A DNA stretch of 64,000 nucleotides from Lelliottia nimipressuralis (GTDB lineage: Bacteria > Pseudomonadota > Gammaproteobacteria > Enterobacterales > Enterobacteriaceae), in assembly GCF_004115925.1 (NCBI RefSeq), contig NZ_SDDX01000015.1:179895-243894 (forward strand), read 5' to 3'. A program made the translations under genes and the position numbers. The notes under the pieces were generated by a model that saw only the letters and a list, made by a program, of their open reading frames with translations, was not told the DNA's origin and did not search any database. Below are positions 40,113 to 54,523 of this stretch, piece by piece. Positions within the stretch are counted from its first letter, which is position 1. Each line of letters begins with the position of its first letter.

Positions 40113-40373
40113 ATGGCGCTGTTAATCACCAAAAAATGCATCAATTGCGATATGTGCGAACCCGAATGCCCTAACGAGGCCATTTCAATGGGTGATAGCA
40201 TTTATGAGATTAACAGCGAGCGCTGCACCGAGTGCATCGGCCATTACGAAACGCCGACCTGTCAGAAAGTGTGCCCGATCCCCAACACCATTCTCAAAGA
40301 TCCGGTCCATGCCGAATCAGAAGAGCAGCTGTGGGATAAGTTCGTGCAGCTGCATCACGCTGACAAACTCTAG
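40113..40373 (+). CDS. yfhL: 2[4Fe-4S] ferredoxin YfhL
   Basis: An 86-residue ferredoxin. Cluster motifs are [12 protein letters not shown] and [18 protein letters not shown], the latter with the long insertion typical of the Allochromatium-type ferredoxins. Its electron partner is not known for certain. The end overlaps the convergent acpS by four bases. Confidence 0.96.
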   Translation: MALLITKKCINCDMCEPECPNEAISMGDSIYEINSERCTECIGHYETPTCQKVCPIPNTILKDPVHAESEEQLWDKFVQLHHADKL

Positions 40374-40750
40374 CTTTCGATGATCACCGTGGCGCAGGCG
40401 TAATGACGTTCATCCGCCAGCGTAACGTGCATATGGTTCACACCGAGTCTTTCTGCAAGCTTTTGCGCCTCGCCCCATAACCGCAGACGGGGTTTGCCCA
40501 GCTCATCGTTAAACACTTCGAACTGATTAAACGCCAGCCCGTTACGAATCCCGGTCCCGAAGGCTTTTGCCGCGGCTTCTTTTACCGCAAAGCGCTTCGC
40601 CAGAAAGCGCACCGGCTGCTGGTGCGCTTCCCAAATGGCCCATTCGTTATCGCTGAGCACCCGTTTTGCCAGGCGATCGCCACTGCGGGCGATCACCGCT
40701 TCGATACGTGCAATCTCAACGATGTCCGTGCCTAAGCCCAGAATCGCCAT
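40370..40750 (-). CDS. acpS: Holo-[acyl-carrier-protein] synthase
   Basis: A 126-residue enzyme that attaches 4'-phosphopantetheine from CoA to acyl carrier protein. Signatures [13 protein letters not shown] near the N-terminus and [14 protein letters not shown] are both present. Its ATG overlaps the pdxJ stop by one base (TAATG). Confidence 0.97.
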   Translation of the reverse strand: MAILGLGTDIVEIARIEAVIARSGDRLAKRVLSDNEWAIWEAHQQPVRFLAKRFAVKEAAAKAFGTGIRNGLAFNQFEVFNDELGKPRLRLWGEAQKLAERLGVNHMHVTLADERHYACATVIIES

Positions 40751-41481
40751 TACTGACGCGCTTCCAGCATCAGACGTTTCATCTCGGCAACGGCCTCTTT
40801 CAGACCGCTCATCACCGCGCGACCGATAATCGCGTGGCCGATATTCAGCTCGTGCATTTCCGGGATCTGAGCGATCGCCTTGACGTTATGATATGTCAGG
40901 CCGTGACCGGCGTTGACTTTCAGACCCAGGCTCGCGGCATAGCGGGCTGCGTTGGCAATGCGATCCAGTTCTTTGGCCTGGGTGGCTTCGTCTTTGGCAT
41001 CCGCATAGCAACCGGTATGAATTTCGATGTACGGCGCACCGACTTCCGCAGCGGCCTTGATCTGTTCAACATCCGCATCGATAAACAGGGAAACCAGGAT
41101 ACCGGCATCGGCGAGGCGTTTGCAGGCATCCTGCATTTTGTCACGCTGACCGGCGACATCCAGCCCGCCTTCGGTGGTCACTTCCTGACGTTTTTCCGGC
41201 ACCAGGCAGCAGAAATGCGGCTGGGTTTCACAGGCGATCGCCAGCATCTCTTCCGTAACCGCCATCTCCAGATTCATGCGTGTGTCCAGCGTCTGGCGCA
41301 GGATGCGTACGTCACGATCGGTGATGTGGCGGCGGTCTTCACGCAGGTGAACGGTAATGCCGTCGGCGCCAGCCTGCTCGGCGATAAATGCCGCCTGAAC
41401 CGGATCAGGATAAGCAGTACCGCGCGCATTACGCAGCGTGGCGATGTGATCGATGTTGACGCCTAACAGTAATTCAGCCAT
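40750..41481 (-). CDS. pdxJ: Pyridoxine 5'-phosphate synthase
   Basis: A 243-residue TIM-barrel enzyme that condenses 3-amino-2-oxopropyl phosphate with deoxyxylulose 5-phosphate. The start [20 protein letters not shown] equals E. coli; seven upstream codons are not conserved. Conserved blocks [14 protein letters not shown] and [12 protein letters not shown] hold substrate residues. It follows recO in the rnc-era-recO-pdxJ-acpS series. Confidence 0.97.
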   Translation of the reverse strand: MAELLLGVNIDHIATLRNARGTAYPDPVQAAFIAEQAGADGITVHLREDRRHITDRDVRILRQTLDTRMNLEMAVTEEMLAIACETQPHFCCLVPEKRQEVTTEGGLDVAGQRDKMQDACKRLADAGILVSLFIDADVEQIKAAAEVGAPYIEIHTGCYADAKDEATQAKELDRIANAARYAASLGLKVNAGHGLTYHNVKAIAQIPEMHELNIGHAIIGRAVMSGLKEAVAEMKRLMLEARQ

Positions 41482-41508
41482 GACAATCCTCGGTTTTCTC
41501 ATTGTTCA

Positions 41509-42216
41509 TTAACGCTTTGGCACAAACTGCCTGAATAATTCGCGGCTCTTTAAGGGCTTGCCTCCAAGATACGGCTTGAGGGCAATTCGGGTAAAGCGTT
41601 TTGCCGCGCGTAAGGTATCCTGGTCAGGAAATTCTCGCTCATAGAGCGCCCTGAGGTGCCGCCCGGTGAACGTCGTGTTGTCGATCACCACGCTGGCAAT
41701 AAACCCCTTCTCTTCGCGATAGCGATAGGTCATGGCGTCCTCTACGGATTCGCCGCTTCCCGCGCAATGCAAAAAATCAACGCCGTAACCGAGGTGGCCA
41801 AGCAGCGCCAGCTCAAACCGGCGTAGTGCGGGTTCGGGCGTGCCTGTTGCGCCAGCCAGCGCCTGGATACAGTGCAGGTAGTCGAAAAAGAGTTCGGAGA
41901 AGCGTGTTTCGTGTTCAAGGACGCGTGAGATGAGTTCGTTGACGTACAAACCGCTATAGAGCGTGATGCCTGACAGAGGAAGCGCCAGGGAGACGGCTTC
42001 GGCACTGCGCAGGGTTTTGACTTCGCCGCGTCCGCCAAAGCGAACCAACAGCGGGGTGAAGGGTTGTAACGCCCCCTTCAGGTTAGAGCGTTTGGAACGT
42101 GCGCCTTTTGCAACCAGGCGCACGCGACCCGATTCTTCCGTGAAGACGTCCAGCATCAGGCTGGTTTCGCTCCACGGACGGCTGTGAAGGACAAAGGCTC
42201 GCTGCCATCCATCCAC
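41509..42216 (-). CDS. recO: DNA repair protein RecO
   Basis: A 235-residue recombination mediator that loads RecA on SSB-coated single strands with RecR. An N-terminal OB fold ([19 protein letters not shown]) is followed by a helical domain. The C-terminus ends at LFRQFVPKR, seven residues shorter than E. coli. It lies 11 bases after era. Confidence 0.96.
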   Translation of the reverse strand: MDGWQRAFVLHSRPWSETSLMLDVFTEESGRVRLVAKGARSKRSNLKGALQPFTPLLVRFGGRGEVKTLRSAEAVSLALPLSGITLYSGLYVNELISRVLEHETRFSELFFDYLHCIQALAGATGTPEPALRRFELALLGHLGYGVDFLHCAGSGESVEDAMTYRYREEKGFIASVVIDNTTFTGRHLRALYEREFPDQDTLRAAKRFTRIALKPYLGGKPLKSRELFRQFVPKR

Positions 42217-42227
42217 GATGTTTTGTC

Positions 42228-43930
<1,703 letters not shown>

Positions 43931-43986
43931 CTATACGCAACGACAGGGTATGTCGTTAGCCAGGAGAGATTATCTCTTAAATAATT

Positions 43987-44016
43987 CACGTAACCCTCAT
44001 TTAAGAGGGTTACGTG
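43987..44016. other. 12-base perfect hairpin between lepB and rnc
   Basis: CACGTAACCCTC and GAGGGTTACGTG enclose ATTTAA, starting 15 bases after the lepB stop. There is no clear T-run on the minus strand, so it may be a weak lepB terminator, a processing site or an RNA stabiliser. Confidence 0.6.
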
Positions 44017-44031
44017 TGCAATTATCAGGAA

Positions 44032-44994
44032 TTAATGGATTCCGCCAATGCGATTCAGACGAACGCCGGTCGGCCACTCCCCTTCCTGTTTTTCGAAGCT
44101 CATCCAGATCGCGGTCGCTTTACCGACCAGATTCGCTTCCGGAACAAAGCCCCAGTAACGGCTGTCCGCAGAGTTGTCGCGGTTATCACCCATCATGAAG
44201 TAATGCCCTGGCGGAACGATCCAGGTGGCGAGCTGCTGGCCTGGCTGCTGGTAGTACATACCCAGCTGATCCTGCGCGATCGGAACCGTCAAAATGCGAT
44301 GCGTCACGTCACCCAGGGTCTCTTTACGCTCAACCAGACGAATCCCGTTCTCTTTGGTTTCGCCTTTCGGCATCTGGAAGAAACCGCTGGTCGCTTCGCC
44401 GCCGTTACGACGGGCAAAGGTCTGCACAAAGTCGCTCGGCTCCACGTTCGAATAGGTGATCGGCAGCGCGTTCTCACACGCCGTACCGGAGCTACAGCCC
44501 GGCTGAACGGTCACTTCTTTCGCGACAGGATCGTAACTCACTTTATCGCCTGGCAAGCCAACGGCACGCTTGATGTAATCCAGACGCGGATCTTCAGGGT
44601 ATTTGAAGACCACAATGTCACCGCGTTTTGGATGACCGGTTTCGATTAACGTTTTCTGATAGATAGGATCTTTAATGCCGTAGGCATATTTCTCTACCAG
44701 AATAAAATCGCCAATCAGCAGCGTAGGCATCATCGAACCGGACGGGATCTGGAAAGGTTCGTAAATAAACGAACGCACCACCAGAACAATCGCCAGAACC
44801 GGGAATACGGAAGCCCCTGTTTCCAGCCAGCCCGGTTTCGGGCTGACTTTCTTCATGGTTTTCGCATCCAGCTGTTCACCCGTAATAGACTGACGTTCGC
44901 GACGTTTCGGGGCGAAGATAAACTTATCCAGACACCACAACAGCCCCGTCACCAGGGTCGCTATGACCAGGATCAGGGCAAACATGTTCGCCAT
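44032..44994 (-). CDS. lepB: Signal peptidase I
   Basis: A 320-residue inner-membrane protease that removes signal peptides of exported proteins. Two N-terminal membrane spans (about 4-22 and 60-77) anchor a periplasmic catalytic domain. The Ser nucleophile is in QIPSGSMMPTLL and the Lys base in DYIKRAVGLPGDKV; GDNRDNSADSRYWG is the conserved box E. It follows lepA by 16 bases. Confidence 0.98.
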   Translation of the reverse strand: MANMFALILVIATLVTGLLWCLDKFIFAPKRRERQSITGEQLDAKTMKKVSPKPGWLETGASVFPVLAIVLVVRSFIYEPFQIPSGSMMPTLLIGDFILVEKYAYGIKDPIYQKTLIETGHPKRGDIVVFKYPEDPRLDYIKRAVGLPGDKVSYDPVAKEVTVQPGCSSGTACENALPITYSNVEPSDFVQTFARRNGGEATSGFFQMPKGETKENGIRLVERKETLGDVTHRILTVPIAQDQLGMYYQQPGQQLATWIVPPGHYFMMGDNRDNSADSRYWGFVPEANLVGKATAIWMSFEKQEGEWPTGVRLNRIGGIH

Positions 44995-45010
44995 GCCAAC
45001 TCCTTAAGGA

Positions 45011-46810
45011 TTATTTTCCGTCTTTACCCACGTGCAGAATGGCAAGGAACGCTTCCTGCGGCAGCTCAACGTTACCGACCTGCTTCATACGTTTTTTACC
45101 ATCTTTCTGTTTCTGCAACAGTTTCTTCTTACGGCTTACGTCGCCGCCGTAGCATTTCGCCAGGACGTTTTTACGCAGCTGTTTCACCGTAGAGCGGGCA
45201 ATGATGTGGTTGCCGATGGCGGCCTGAATCGCGATATCAAATTGCTGACGCGGGATCAGCTCTTTCATTTTCTCGACCAGTTCGCGGCCACGGTACGGCG
45301 CGTTATCGTTGTGGGTGATCAGCGCCAGCGCATCAACACGCTCGCCGTTGATCAGCACATCCACACGCACCATGTTGGACGCCTGGAAACGTTTAAAGTT
45401 GTAGTCCAGCGACGCATAGCCGCGAGAGGTAGACTTCAGACGGTCGAAGAAGTCGAGCACCACTTCCGCCATCGGGATTTCATAGGTCAGCGCCACCTGG
45501 TTACCGTGGTAAACCATGTTGGTCTGCACGCCACGCTTCTCGATACAAAGCGTAATGACGTTGCCAAGGAACTCCTGCGGCAGCAGCATGTGACATTCCG
45601 CGATCGGCTCACGTAGCTCTTCGATATTGTTCAGCGGCGGCAGCTTAGACGGGCTGTCGACGTAGATAACGTCTTTGTTGGTGGTCTGGACTTCATACAC
45701 TACGGTCGGTGCCGTGGTGATCAGATCCAGATCGTATTCACGCTCAAGACGCTCCTGAATGATCTCCATGTGCAGCAGACCCAGGAAGCCACAGCGGAAG
45801 CCGAAGCCCAGCGCGGTAGAGCTTTCTGGTTCATAGAACAGGGAAGCATCGTTCAGGCTCAGCTTGCCGAGCGCATCACGGAAGTTTTCGTAATCGTCAG
45901 AGCTGACCGGGAACAGGCCTGCGTAAACCTGAGGCTTCACTTTTTTGAAACCTGGCAGCGCTTTATCAGCCGGATTACGTGCCTGAGTCAGGGTATCGCC
46001 CACTGGCGCGCCCAGGATGTCTTTGATGGCGCAAACCAGCCAGCCAACTTCGCCGCATTTCAGTTCAGTACGATCAACCTGTTTCGGTGTGAAGATACCC
46101 AGACGGTCAGCGTTGTACACCTGACCGGTGCTCATCACTTTGATTTTGTCGCCTTTACGCATGGTGCCGTTTTTAATACGCACCAGCGAGACCACGCCAA
46201 GGTAGTTATCGAACCAGGAGTCGATGATCAGCGCCTGCAGCGGCGCATCTGCGTCACCTTCTGGTGCCGGGATATCGCGCACCAGACGCTCCAGCACATC
46301 AGGAACACCGACACCGGTCTTCGCCGAGCAGCGCACTGCGTCTGTGGCGTCAATACCGACAATGTCTTCAATCTCTTCCGCCACGCGCTCTGGATCGGCA
46401 GCCGGCAGGTCGATTTTGTTAAGCACCGGCACCACTTCGAGATCCATTTCCATCGCGGTGTAGCAGTTGGCCAGGGTCTGAGCTTCTACGCCCTGCCCGG
46501 CATCAACCACCAGCAGCGCGCCTTCGCAGGCTGCCAGCGAACGAGAAACTTCATAAGAGAAGTCAACGTGGCCTGGGGTGTCGATGAAATTCAGTTGATA
46601 TGTTTCACCATCAAGGGCTTTGTAGTCGAGCGTTACGCTCTGCGCTTTGATGGTGATACCACGTTCGCGTTCCAGGTCCATGGAGTCCAGTACCTGGGCT
46701 TCCATTTCACGATCAGACAGGCCACCGCAAATCTGGATAATACGGTCAGAAAGCGTCGACTTACCGTGGTCAATGTGAGCAATGATCGAAAAGTTACGTA
46801 TGTTCTTCAT
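45011..46810 (-). CDS. lepA: Elongation factor 4
   Basis: A 599-residue ribosome-associated GTPase of the EF-G class, implicated in translation under stress and 30S maturation. GTP motifs: [38 protein letters not shown]. The C-terminal domain unique to this family ends the protein ([18 protein letters not shown]). Length equals E. coli. Confidence 0.98.
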   Translation of the reverse strand: MKNIRNFSIIAHIDHGKSTLSDRIIQICGGLSDREMEAQVLDSMDLERERGITIKAQSVTLDYKALDGETYQLNFIDTPGHVDFSYEVSRSLAACEGALLVVDAGQGVEAQTLANCYTAMEMDLEVVPVLNKIDLPAADPERVAEEIEDIVGIDATDAVRCSAKTGVGVPDVLERLVRDIPAPEGDADAPLQALIIDSWFDNYLGVVSLVRIKNGTMRKGDKIKVMSTGQVYNADRLGIFTPKQVDRTELKCGEVGWLVCAIKDILGAPVGDTLTQARNPADKALPGFKKVKPQVYAGLFPVSSDDYENFRDALGKLSLNDASLFYEPESSTALGFGFRCGFLGLLHMEIIQERLEREYDLDLITTAPTVVYEVQTTNKDVIYVDSPSKLPPLNNIEELREPIAECHMLLPQEFLGNVITLCIEKRGVQTNMVYHGNQVALTYEIPMAEVVLDFFDRLKSTSRGYASLDYNFKRFQASNMVRVDVLINGERVDALALITHNDNAPYRGRELVEKMKELIPRQQFDIAIQAAIGNHIIARSTVKQLRKNVLAKCYGGDVSRKKKLLQKQKDGKKRMKQVGNVELPQEAFLAILHVGKDGK

Positions 46811-46984
46811 ATAGTTAAATAATTATGCCTTACGAATTCCTGGAGGCCGCTGTTCTTAGCCTGACGTTTTTCAGTGCGAAAACGCAGCATTCTACACTAC
46901 ATCTTCGTCACCAGGAAATGCTGTTAAAGCCAAGCATAGCGTCAGAGAAGGACGTTTTGTTTTATGGGATGTAAATAAAGATAA

Positions 46985-47005
46985 AGCCCGATGAATTATC
47001 GGGCT
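46985..47005 (-). terminator. Terminator at the end of rseC
   Basis: Stem AGCCCGAT / ATCGGGCT with AATTC loop; on the minus strand it is followed by TTATCTTTATTT. It overlaps the last codons of rseC. Confidence 0.7.
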
Positions 47006-47472
47006 TCTGAAGAGAGCGTTTCCACACGCAGCATGTCTGGCGGAAGCCCCACGCTGAGGATAACGGGCTGCCAGGCTTCTTTCTCAGCAAGCTTTTGAGA
47101 AAAGCCGCGCGCCAGCATAAAACCGCCCACGCCGCCGAGCACTCCGCCGCTCATCGCCGCGAGATCGGTGCCAAACAGCATCTGGAAAATTCCGGCGACC
47201 ACAAACAAACCCACCAGCGGGGAGAGATACACCAGCATGGCGGACCCCAGCAGGCTGCCTTCAGCAATCCCCAGTTCCACCTTTTGCCCAACAGCAAGCG
47301 GTTCTGCACTTGGCACAGAGATGGTGTGCGTGGTTTGCGGCCCCAGCTTATTGAGCACCCGGCTACCGCAGCCAGCGCGCGAGGCGCAGCTGTTGCATGA
47401 CGCTTTCACGTCACAGCTCACTAGCGCAACGCCATTTTGCCACGAGACAACGGTGGCCCATTCTTTGATCAT
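46996..47472 (-). CDS. rseC: SoxR-reducing system / sigma-E regulatory protein RseC
   Basis: A 158-residue inner-membrane protein with two spans (about 75-120) and an N-terminal cysteine cluster CDVKASCNSCASRAGCGS. It helps reduce SoxR together with the Rsx complex and has a minor effect on sigma-E. Its start overlaps the rseB stop by four bases. Confidence 0.96.
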   Translation of the reverse strand: MIKEWATVVSWQNGVALVSCDVKASCNSCASRAGCGSRVLNKLGPQTTHTISVPSAEPLAVGQKVELGIAEGSLLGSAMLVYLSPLVGLFVVAGIFQMLFGTDLAAMSGGVLGGVGGFMLARGFSQKLAEKEAWQPVILSVGLPPDMLRVETLSSEAR

Positions 47473-48422
47473 TGTGCGGCCCTGAATTTAATGCTGTCAG
47501 CAATGCGTTTCGCCGTCTGCGGTGGCAGTTCACCCACAATCGTGATTTCGGCGTTATCCCGCAGCGTCGTGCTCACGGTCCGGCGTCCGGTACGAAGCAT
47601 TTGCTCGCTGCTGTTGGCAGACGCACGATTGATGTTCACCGAGAAGCTGAACAAGCCGTCAGAATAGAGACGCGACTCGACCGGCGTTTCAATGGTCGGA
47701 AGCTGACGACGGCTACTGGATATCTCGCTGAAACCTTGTGGGATCCACGCTGGCACCCAGTTGAAATTCACCGTATCGCCCGCAGGCACTGACAGAAGCG
47801 GCGGAAGGCTCGCTTTCGCCAAATTCTGCATGCTGTTACCCACCTGACCATTCACCGTAAAGGAAATCACGCGGAACTGCTCCAGCGTTTCGCCGTCCCG
47901 ATCGAGGAGATCGACGCGCATCGGCAGTTTGCTCTCCGCATCCATCCACACGATGTAGCTATAGCGTGTGCCGTCTCTTGCCACTACGCGAATCACTTCA
48001 CAAAGCCGGTCCGCAATGCGCGTACGGCCAACGGAAATGAAATCGTAGTAAGGCGACAGACGTTTGAAGTCGGTATAAACGAGGGCCGGGAGCGAGTCGA
48101 CAATGTAATCGCCATTAAGCGTAAACGGCTCAAGGCCTGGCTCAAAGTAGCTGATTTCATTACCGCGCTGTACAACCTCACGGCGCGGGCCGTCGAGTTG
48201 TAAAAGCTGGGCGAGCGGCTGGTTATCAAGACGGGCATGGCGGTAGCGTAACGACTCTACACCTTGCTTGTTGATACTGATAAAGGCCAACTCGTAGTTG
48301 AGTGACTGGCTCGCCATATTCATCTGCTGCAACAACGCCCCGGACGATAAATCAGCCGAGGCGTTGGTAGAGAAGAACAGGCTACCCGCCACTAAGGACA
48401 TGGCGCACCAAAGTTGCTTCAT
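47469..48422 (-). CDS. rseB: Periplasmic sigma-E regulator RseB
   Basis: A 317-residue periplasmic protein that binds RseA and blocks its cleavage by DegS until displaced by lipopolysaccharide intermediates. It has a cleavable signal peptide (about residues 1-23, ending STNASA). The two-domain MucB/RseB fold follows. Its start shares one base with the rseA stop. Confidence 0.97.
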   Translation of the reverse strand: MKQLWCAMSLVAGSLFFSTNASADLSSGALLQQMNMASQSLNYELAFISINKQGVESLRYRHARLDNQPLAQLLQLDGPRREVVQRGNEISYFEPGLEPFTLNGDYIVDSLPALVYTDFKRLSPYYDFISVGRTRIADRLCEVIRVVARDGTRYSYIVWMDAESKLPMRVDLLDRDGETLEQFRVISFTVNGQVGNSMQNLAKASLPPLLSVPAGDTVNFNWVPAWIPQGFSEISSSRRQLPTIETPVESRLYSDGLFSFSVNINRASANSSEQMLRTGRRTVSTTLRDNAEITIVGELPPQTAKRIADSIKFRAAQ

Positions 48423-49075
48423 TACTGCGATTGCGTTCCTAAAGTTTGGTTTCCTGGCACTTGCACACCAGCCTGCTGGGTCTGTGCCTGCTCAAACTGG
48501 AGCTGCTCAGAGTGCAAACGACGCTGCAACTCATAGTCCTGCAGCATCGCATTAATGCGACGACGCTGTTCCTGGACCTGCTGTTGCTGGCCCGGGCTGA
48601 CTGAGGCATCGGCAGATGGCACACCCAAGCTAACCGGACTTGCTTTACCCATCATCGGCAGTGTATTGAACACTGGCGCTTCAGGCTGCTGGTTAGCTTC
48701 TGATTGACCGTTATAGTGCTGGACGCCAACGATAACTGCAAGCGATACGCATGCAGCTACGCCCATTTGGGTCAATTGGCTCGCCCACGGGCGCACTTTT
48801 TTCCAGAATGGCATCTTCTGCCATTGATGCGGCGCAGGTTGAGCTTCAGGGATCAGCGGAGTGGTCTGATGTACAGGCTCGTTCTCAATTGCCGCCATTA
48901 CGCGTGCTGAGATATCGAAATGGAGAACATCGCCCGTATCACCACGCATAGAGTCGCGGATGAGATGGTAACTCTCCCAGGTCTTTTGCATCTCGGGAGA
49001 GTGAGAGAGCTCGTTAAGCAGCTCACTGTCCAGCGTTTCACCATCCATTAAAGCGGAAAGTTTTTCTTTCTGCAT
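48422..49075 (-). CDS. rseA: Anti-sigma-E factor RseA
   Basis: A 217-residue single-span inner-membrane protein. The cytoplasmic N-terminus (MQKEKLSALMDGETLDSELL) holds sigma-E; the membrane segment is GVAACVSLAVIVGVQHY near residue 105; the periplasmic C-terminus is rich in Gln, which DegS and RseB contact. The start equals E. coli; 27 further upstream codons overlap the gap to rpoE and are not used. Confidence 0.97.
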   Translation of the reverse strand: MQKEKLSALMDGETLDSELLNELSHSPEMQKTWESYHLIRDSMRGDTGDVLHFDISARVMAAIENEPVHQTTPLIPEAQPAPHQWQKMPFWKKVRPWASQLTQMGVAACVSLAVIVGVQHYNGQSEANQQPEAPVFNTLPMMGKASPVSLGVPSADASVSPGQQQQVQEQRRRINAMLQDYELQRRLHSEQLQFEQAQTQQAGVQVPGNQTLGTQSQ

Positions 49076-49106
49076 GCCTAATACCTTTTCCAGTATCCCG
49101 CTATCG

Positions 49107-49682
49107 TCAACGCCTGATAAGCGGTTGAACTTTATTATCAATAGCTTCTCGCGCACGGAAGATTCGCGAACGAACCGTTCCGACCGGACAGTCCATGATA
49201 GCCGCTATCTCTTCATAGCTAAGTCCATCAAGCTCCCGCAAGGTAATTGCCATGCGTAAATCTTCCGGGAGTGCCTCGATCGTGCGAAAAACGATTTGTC
49301 TCAGTTCTTCTGACAACATTAAGTTCTCAGGGTTCGAAATTTCTTTCAATGCGCCGCCGCTTTCGAAGTTTTCAGCGTCTATTGCGTCCACATCCGTTGA
49401 AGGCGGACGACGGCCCTGAGCGACCAGATAATTCTTTGCTGTATTGACTGCAATACGATACAGCCAGGTGTAAAAAGCACTATCCCCCCGGAAAGAATCC
49501 AGCGCGCGATAGGCCTTTATGAAAGACTCTTGCACTACATCAGGAACATCTCCTGACGGTACATAGCGGGATACCAGACTCGCCACTTTATGCTGATAGC
49601 GAACCACCAGTAAGTTAAAGGCTTTCTGATCTCCCTTCTGGACCCGTTCAACCAGGACCTGGTCCGTTAACTGCTCGCTCAT
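49107..49682 (-). CDS. rpoE: Envelope-stress sigma factor RpoE (sigma-E)
   Basis: A 191-residue ECF sigma factor with region 2 (SRYVPSGDVPDVVQESFIKA) and region 4 (LRELDGLSYEEIAAIMDCPV). It directs envelope stress genes and its own operon. The start MSEQLTDQVLVERVQ equals E. coli. A sigma-E-type promoter is present 85-112 bases upstream. Confidence 0.98.
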   Translation of the reverse strand: MSEQLTDQVLVERVQKGDQKAFNLLVVRYQHKVASLVSRYVPSGDVPDVVQESFIKAYRALDSFRGDSAFYTWLYRIAVNTAKNYLVAQGRRPPSTDVDAIDAENFESGGALKEISNPENLMLSEELRQIVFRTIEALPEDLRMAITLRELDGLSYEEIAAIMDCPVGTVRSRIFRAREAIDNKVQPLIRR

Positions 49683-49766
49683 CCGAGGTAATGTCTCCCC
49701 AAACCTAAATTCCACGCGTTATCGAAACGCCACTCTAAAAACACTGCAATGTGAGCAAGCACGAGG

Positions 49767-49794
49767 TTAGAGGGTCTATTCATCAATAAGTTCC
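49767..49794 (-). promoter_or_regulatory. Sigma-E autoregulated promoter of rpoE
   Basis: Minus-strand GGAACTT and TCTAA are separated by 16 bases, the sigma-E consensus. Further upstream TATAAT (minus strand, near 49846-49851) may be part of a sigma-70 promoter. The 425-base gap to nadB holds no gene. Confidence 0.85.
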
Positions 49795-50083
49795 GTTACG
49801 CGTCTGTTTTTGTCCATCGTGTCGCAGACTGTTCATTTTCTCTCATTATAAGTCTGTTAACGATACGTACCCAATTTCTGATGAGAAATGGTATTTTTGC
49901 TGCCAGAAGAGTACCGCAACACAGGGTTTATTTCACCACATAATCTGAAGCTAACGATCTGCTTCGCAAAATATTTTCGTTCTTTTACGCCTTTTTTGAG
50001 GTTGTGTTTAAGTTTAGGCTGCGCAACAGCATTCAAAAAAAACGTGCGATTCATCGCATTCGGGTGCTATTCTGGCCAAACAC

Positions 50084-52449
<2,366 letters not shown>

Positions 52450-52580
52450 GTCAAAGCAACCTTCTTAAATAAAACCGGATTAGCATAGGGGAAAGCGAAG
52501 TGGTGGAAAAGGGATATCCACAAACAGATGAAGATTGCAGCCATAACGTCTATAATCAGCGCCCCACACAGAGGTAGAAC

Positions 52581-53912
52581 ATGACTGTAACGACTTTTTC
52601 CGAACTTGAACTCGATGAGTGCCTGCTGGAAGCTCTCCAGAATAAAGGCTTCACACGCCCAACTGCCATCCAGGCGGCTGCTATTCCGCCTGCGTTAGAA
52701 GGCCGTGATGTACTCGGTTCTGCGCCGACAGGCACCGGTAAAACGGCGGCATACCTGCTGCCCGTCTTGCAGCATCTGATCGATTTCCCTCGCAAGAAAT
52801 CTGGCCCACCGCGCATTCTTATCCTGACCCCAACACGTGAACTGGCCGTGCAGGTGGCAGAACATGCGCGTGAACTGGCCGCGAATACGCATCTGGATAT
52901 CGCCACCATCACCGGCGGTGTTGCCTATATGAACCACGCCGAAGTGTTCAGTGAGAACCAGGATATTGTGGTGGCGACAACCGGACGCCTGATGCAGTAC
53001 ATCAAAGAAGAAAACTTTGACTGCCGTGCGGTGGAAACGCTGATCCTTGATGAAGCTGACCGCATGCTGGAACTCGGTTTTGCGCAGGACATCGAACACA
53101 TTGCGGGCGAAACGCGCTGGCGCAAACAGACGATGCTGTTCTCCGCCACCCTGGAAGGTGACGCAATTAAAGACTTCGCTGAGCGTCTGCTCAACGAACC
53201 AGCGGAAGTGTCTGCGACGCCATCCACGCGCGAGCGCAAAAAGATCCACCAGTGGTATTACCGTGCCGATAACCTTGAGCACAAAGTCGAGTTGCTGAAA
53301 CATCTGCTGAAACAAGATGATACCACCCGTACCATCGTGTTTGTGCGTAAACGCGAGCGTGTGCACGAGCTGGCGAACATGCTGCGTTCAGCCGGTATCG
53401 ATAACTGCTATCTTGAAGGCGATATGCCTCAGGCGAAGCGTACCGAGGGGATTAAGCGTCTGACTGAAGGTCGCGTCAATGTGCTGGTTGCCACCGACGT
53501 CGCAGCGCGCGGTATCGATATTCCTGATGTCAGCCATGTCATTAACTTCGACATGCCGCGTACCGGTGACACCTACCTGCACCGTATCGGTCGTACCGGC
53601 CGTGCGGGTCGTAAAGGGATCGCTATCTCGCTGGTAGAAGCACACGACTACATGCTGCTCCTGAAAGTTGGCCGTTATATCGAAGAGCCATTGAAAGCTC
53701 GCGTCATTGATGAACTGCGTCCAACCACGCGCCCACCGAGCGAGAAGATGACGGGCAAACCGTCCAAGAAAGTGCTCGCGAAACGCGAAGAGAAGAAAAA
53801 AGAGCAGGCGAAAGAGAAGCCTCGCGTGAAGAACCGCCATCGCGATGCCAAAAACATTGGTAAGCGCCGTAAGCCAAGCGGTACGCCGCCAACATCGCAG
53901 AACGAAGAGTAA
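52581..53912 (+). CDS. srmB: DEAD-box RNA helicase SrmB
   Basis: A 443-residue helicase for early 50S subunit assembly. Motifs: Q motif GFTRPTAIQ, Walker A APTGTGKT, DEAD in LILDEADRMLELG, SAT, and HRIGRTGRAGRKG. The basic C-terminal tail (about 385-443, rich in K/R/E) binds RNA. Confidence 0.97.
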   Translation: MTVTTFSELELDECLLEALQNKGFTRPTAIQAAAIPPALEGRDVLGSAPTGTGKTAAYLLPVLQHLIDFPRKKSGPPRILILTPTRELAVQVAEHARELAANTHLDIATITGGVAYMNHAEVFSENQDIVVATTGRLMQYIKEENFDCRAVETLILDEADRMLELGFAQDIEHIAGETRWRKQTMLFSATLEGDAIKDFAERLLNEPAEVSATPSTRERKKIHQWYYRADNLEHKVELLKHLLKQDDTTRTIVFVRKRERVHELANMLRSAGIDNCYLEGDMPQAKRTEGIKRLTEGRVNVLVATDVAARGIDIPDVSHVINFDMPRTGDTYLHRIGRTGRAGRKGIAISLVEAHDYMLLLKVGRYIEEPLKARVIDELRPTTRPPSEKMTGKPSKKVLAKREEKKKEQAKEKPRVKNRHRDAKNIGKRRKPSGTPPTSQNEE

Positions 53913-53943
53913 AAAAAAGCCGGGTTAATCACCCGGCTTTTTT
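53911..53943. terminator. Bidirectional terminator between srmB and grcA
   Basis: A-run, stem AGCCGGGT / ACCCGGCT with TAATC loop, T-run. It lies between two convergent genes. Confidence 0.85.
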
Positions 53944-53964
53944 ATTCCCCCAAAACCTCAAGCC

Positions 53965-54348
53965 TTACAGGCTTTCAGTAAAGGTACGCGCGATAACGTC
54001 ACGCTGTTGTTCTGGGGTGAGAGAGTTGAAGCGTACCGCGTAGCCAGAAACACGGATAGTCAGCTGCGGGTATTTTTCTGGGTTCTTAACCGCATCTTCC
54101 AGGGTTTCACGACGCAGAACGTTAACGTTCAGGTGCTGACCGCCTTCCACGCGAACTTCCGGCTGGATGTCCATTGGGATTTCGCGGTATTCGATTTCAC
54201 CCAGTTTGTTGACCGGAACGATTTCGTCTTCAGCAAAACCGGCTTTCGCAACCACACAACGTGCTTCGCCTTTTTCGCTGTCCAGCAGCCAGAAAGAGTT
54301 GAGCAGGTCGTCGTTAGCAGCTTTAGTAATTTGGATACCTGTAATCAT
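53965..54348 (-). CDS. grcA: Autonomous glycyl radical cofactor GrcA
   Basis: A 127-residue spare part for pyruvate formate-lyase: it replaces the oxygen-damaged C-terminus of PflB. The glycyl radical site is in [13 protein letters not shown] near the C-terminus. Two FNR boxes upstream, with the same spacing as in E. coli yfiD, indicate anaerobic/microaerobic control. Confidence 0.97.
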   Translation of the reverse strand: MITGIQITKAANDDLLNSFWLLDSEKGEARCVVAKAGFAEDEIVPVNKLGEIEYREIPMDIQPEVRVEGGQHLNVNVLRRETLEDAVKNPEKYPQLTIRVSGYAVRFNSLTPEQQRDVIARTFTESL

Positions 54349-54456
54349 GTCATGCCTCCAGGGCTACATTAATTAATGAATGTCGGCCTCTCGCGGCCAA
54401 TTGGTAAAACCATTGTTGCTTGAGTGTATATATATCAGCCGGCACCCCATGATTCT

Positions 54457-54470
54457 TTGATTTAAATCAA
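54457..54470. promoter_or_regulatory. FNR box (proximal) of grcA
   Basis: TTGATTTAAATCAA, a perfect FNR palindrome. A minus-strand TATATA near 54428-54435 sits where a class II FNR promoter needs its -10. Confidence 0.88.
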
Positions 54471-54509
54471 CAAAAACCGCAACCACACAAATAGTGTGGT
54501 TTGATTTTG

Positions 54510-54523
54510 TTGTTTCAGATCAA
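54510..54523. promoter_or_regulatory. FNR box (distal) of grcA
   Basis: TTGTTTCAGATCAA, one base off the FNR consensus; centre 53 bases from the proximal site, as in E. coli (-93.5 and -40.5). In E. coli the upstream site downregulates when oxygen is fully absent. Confidence 0.75.

Noticed and set aside
45770..46822. 350-codon open frame antisense to lepA
   Set aside because: Shadow of the highly conserved lepA GTPase frame.
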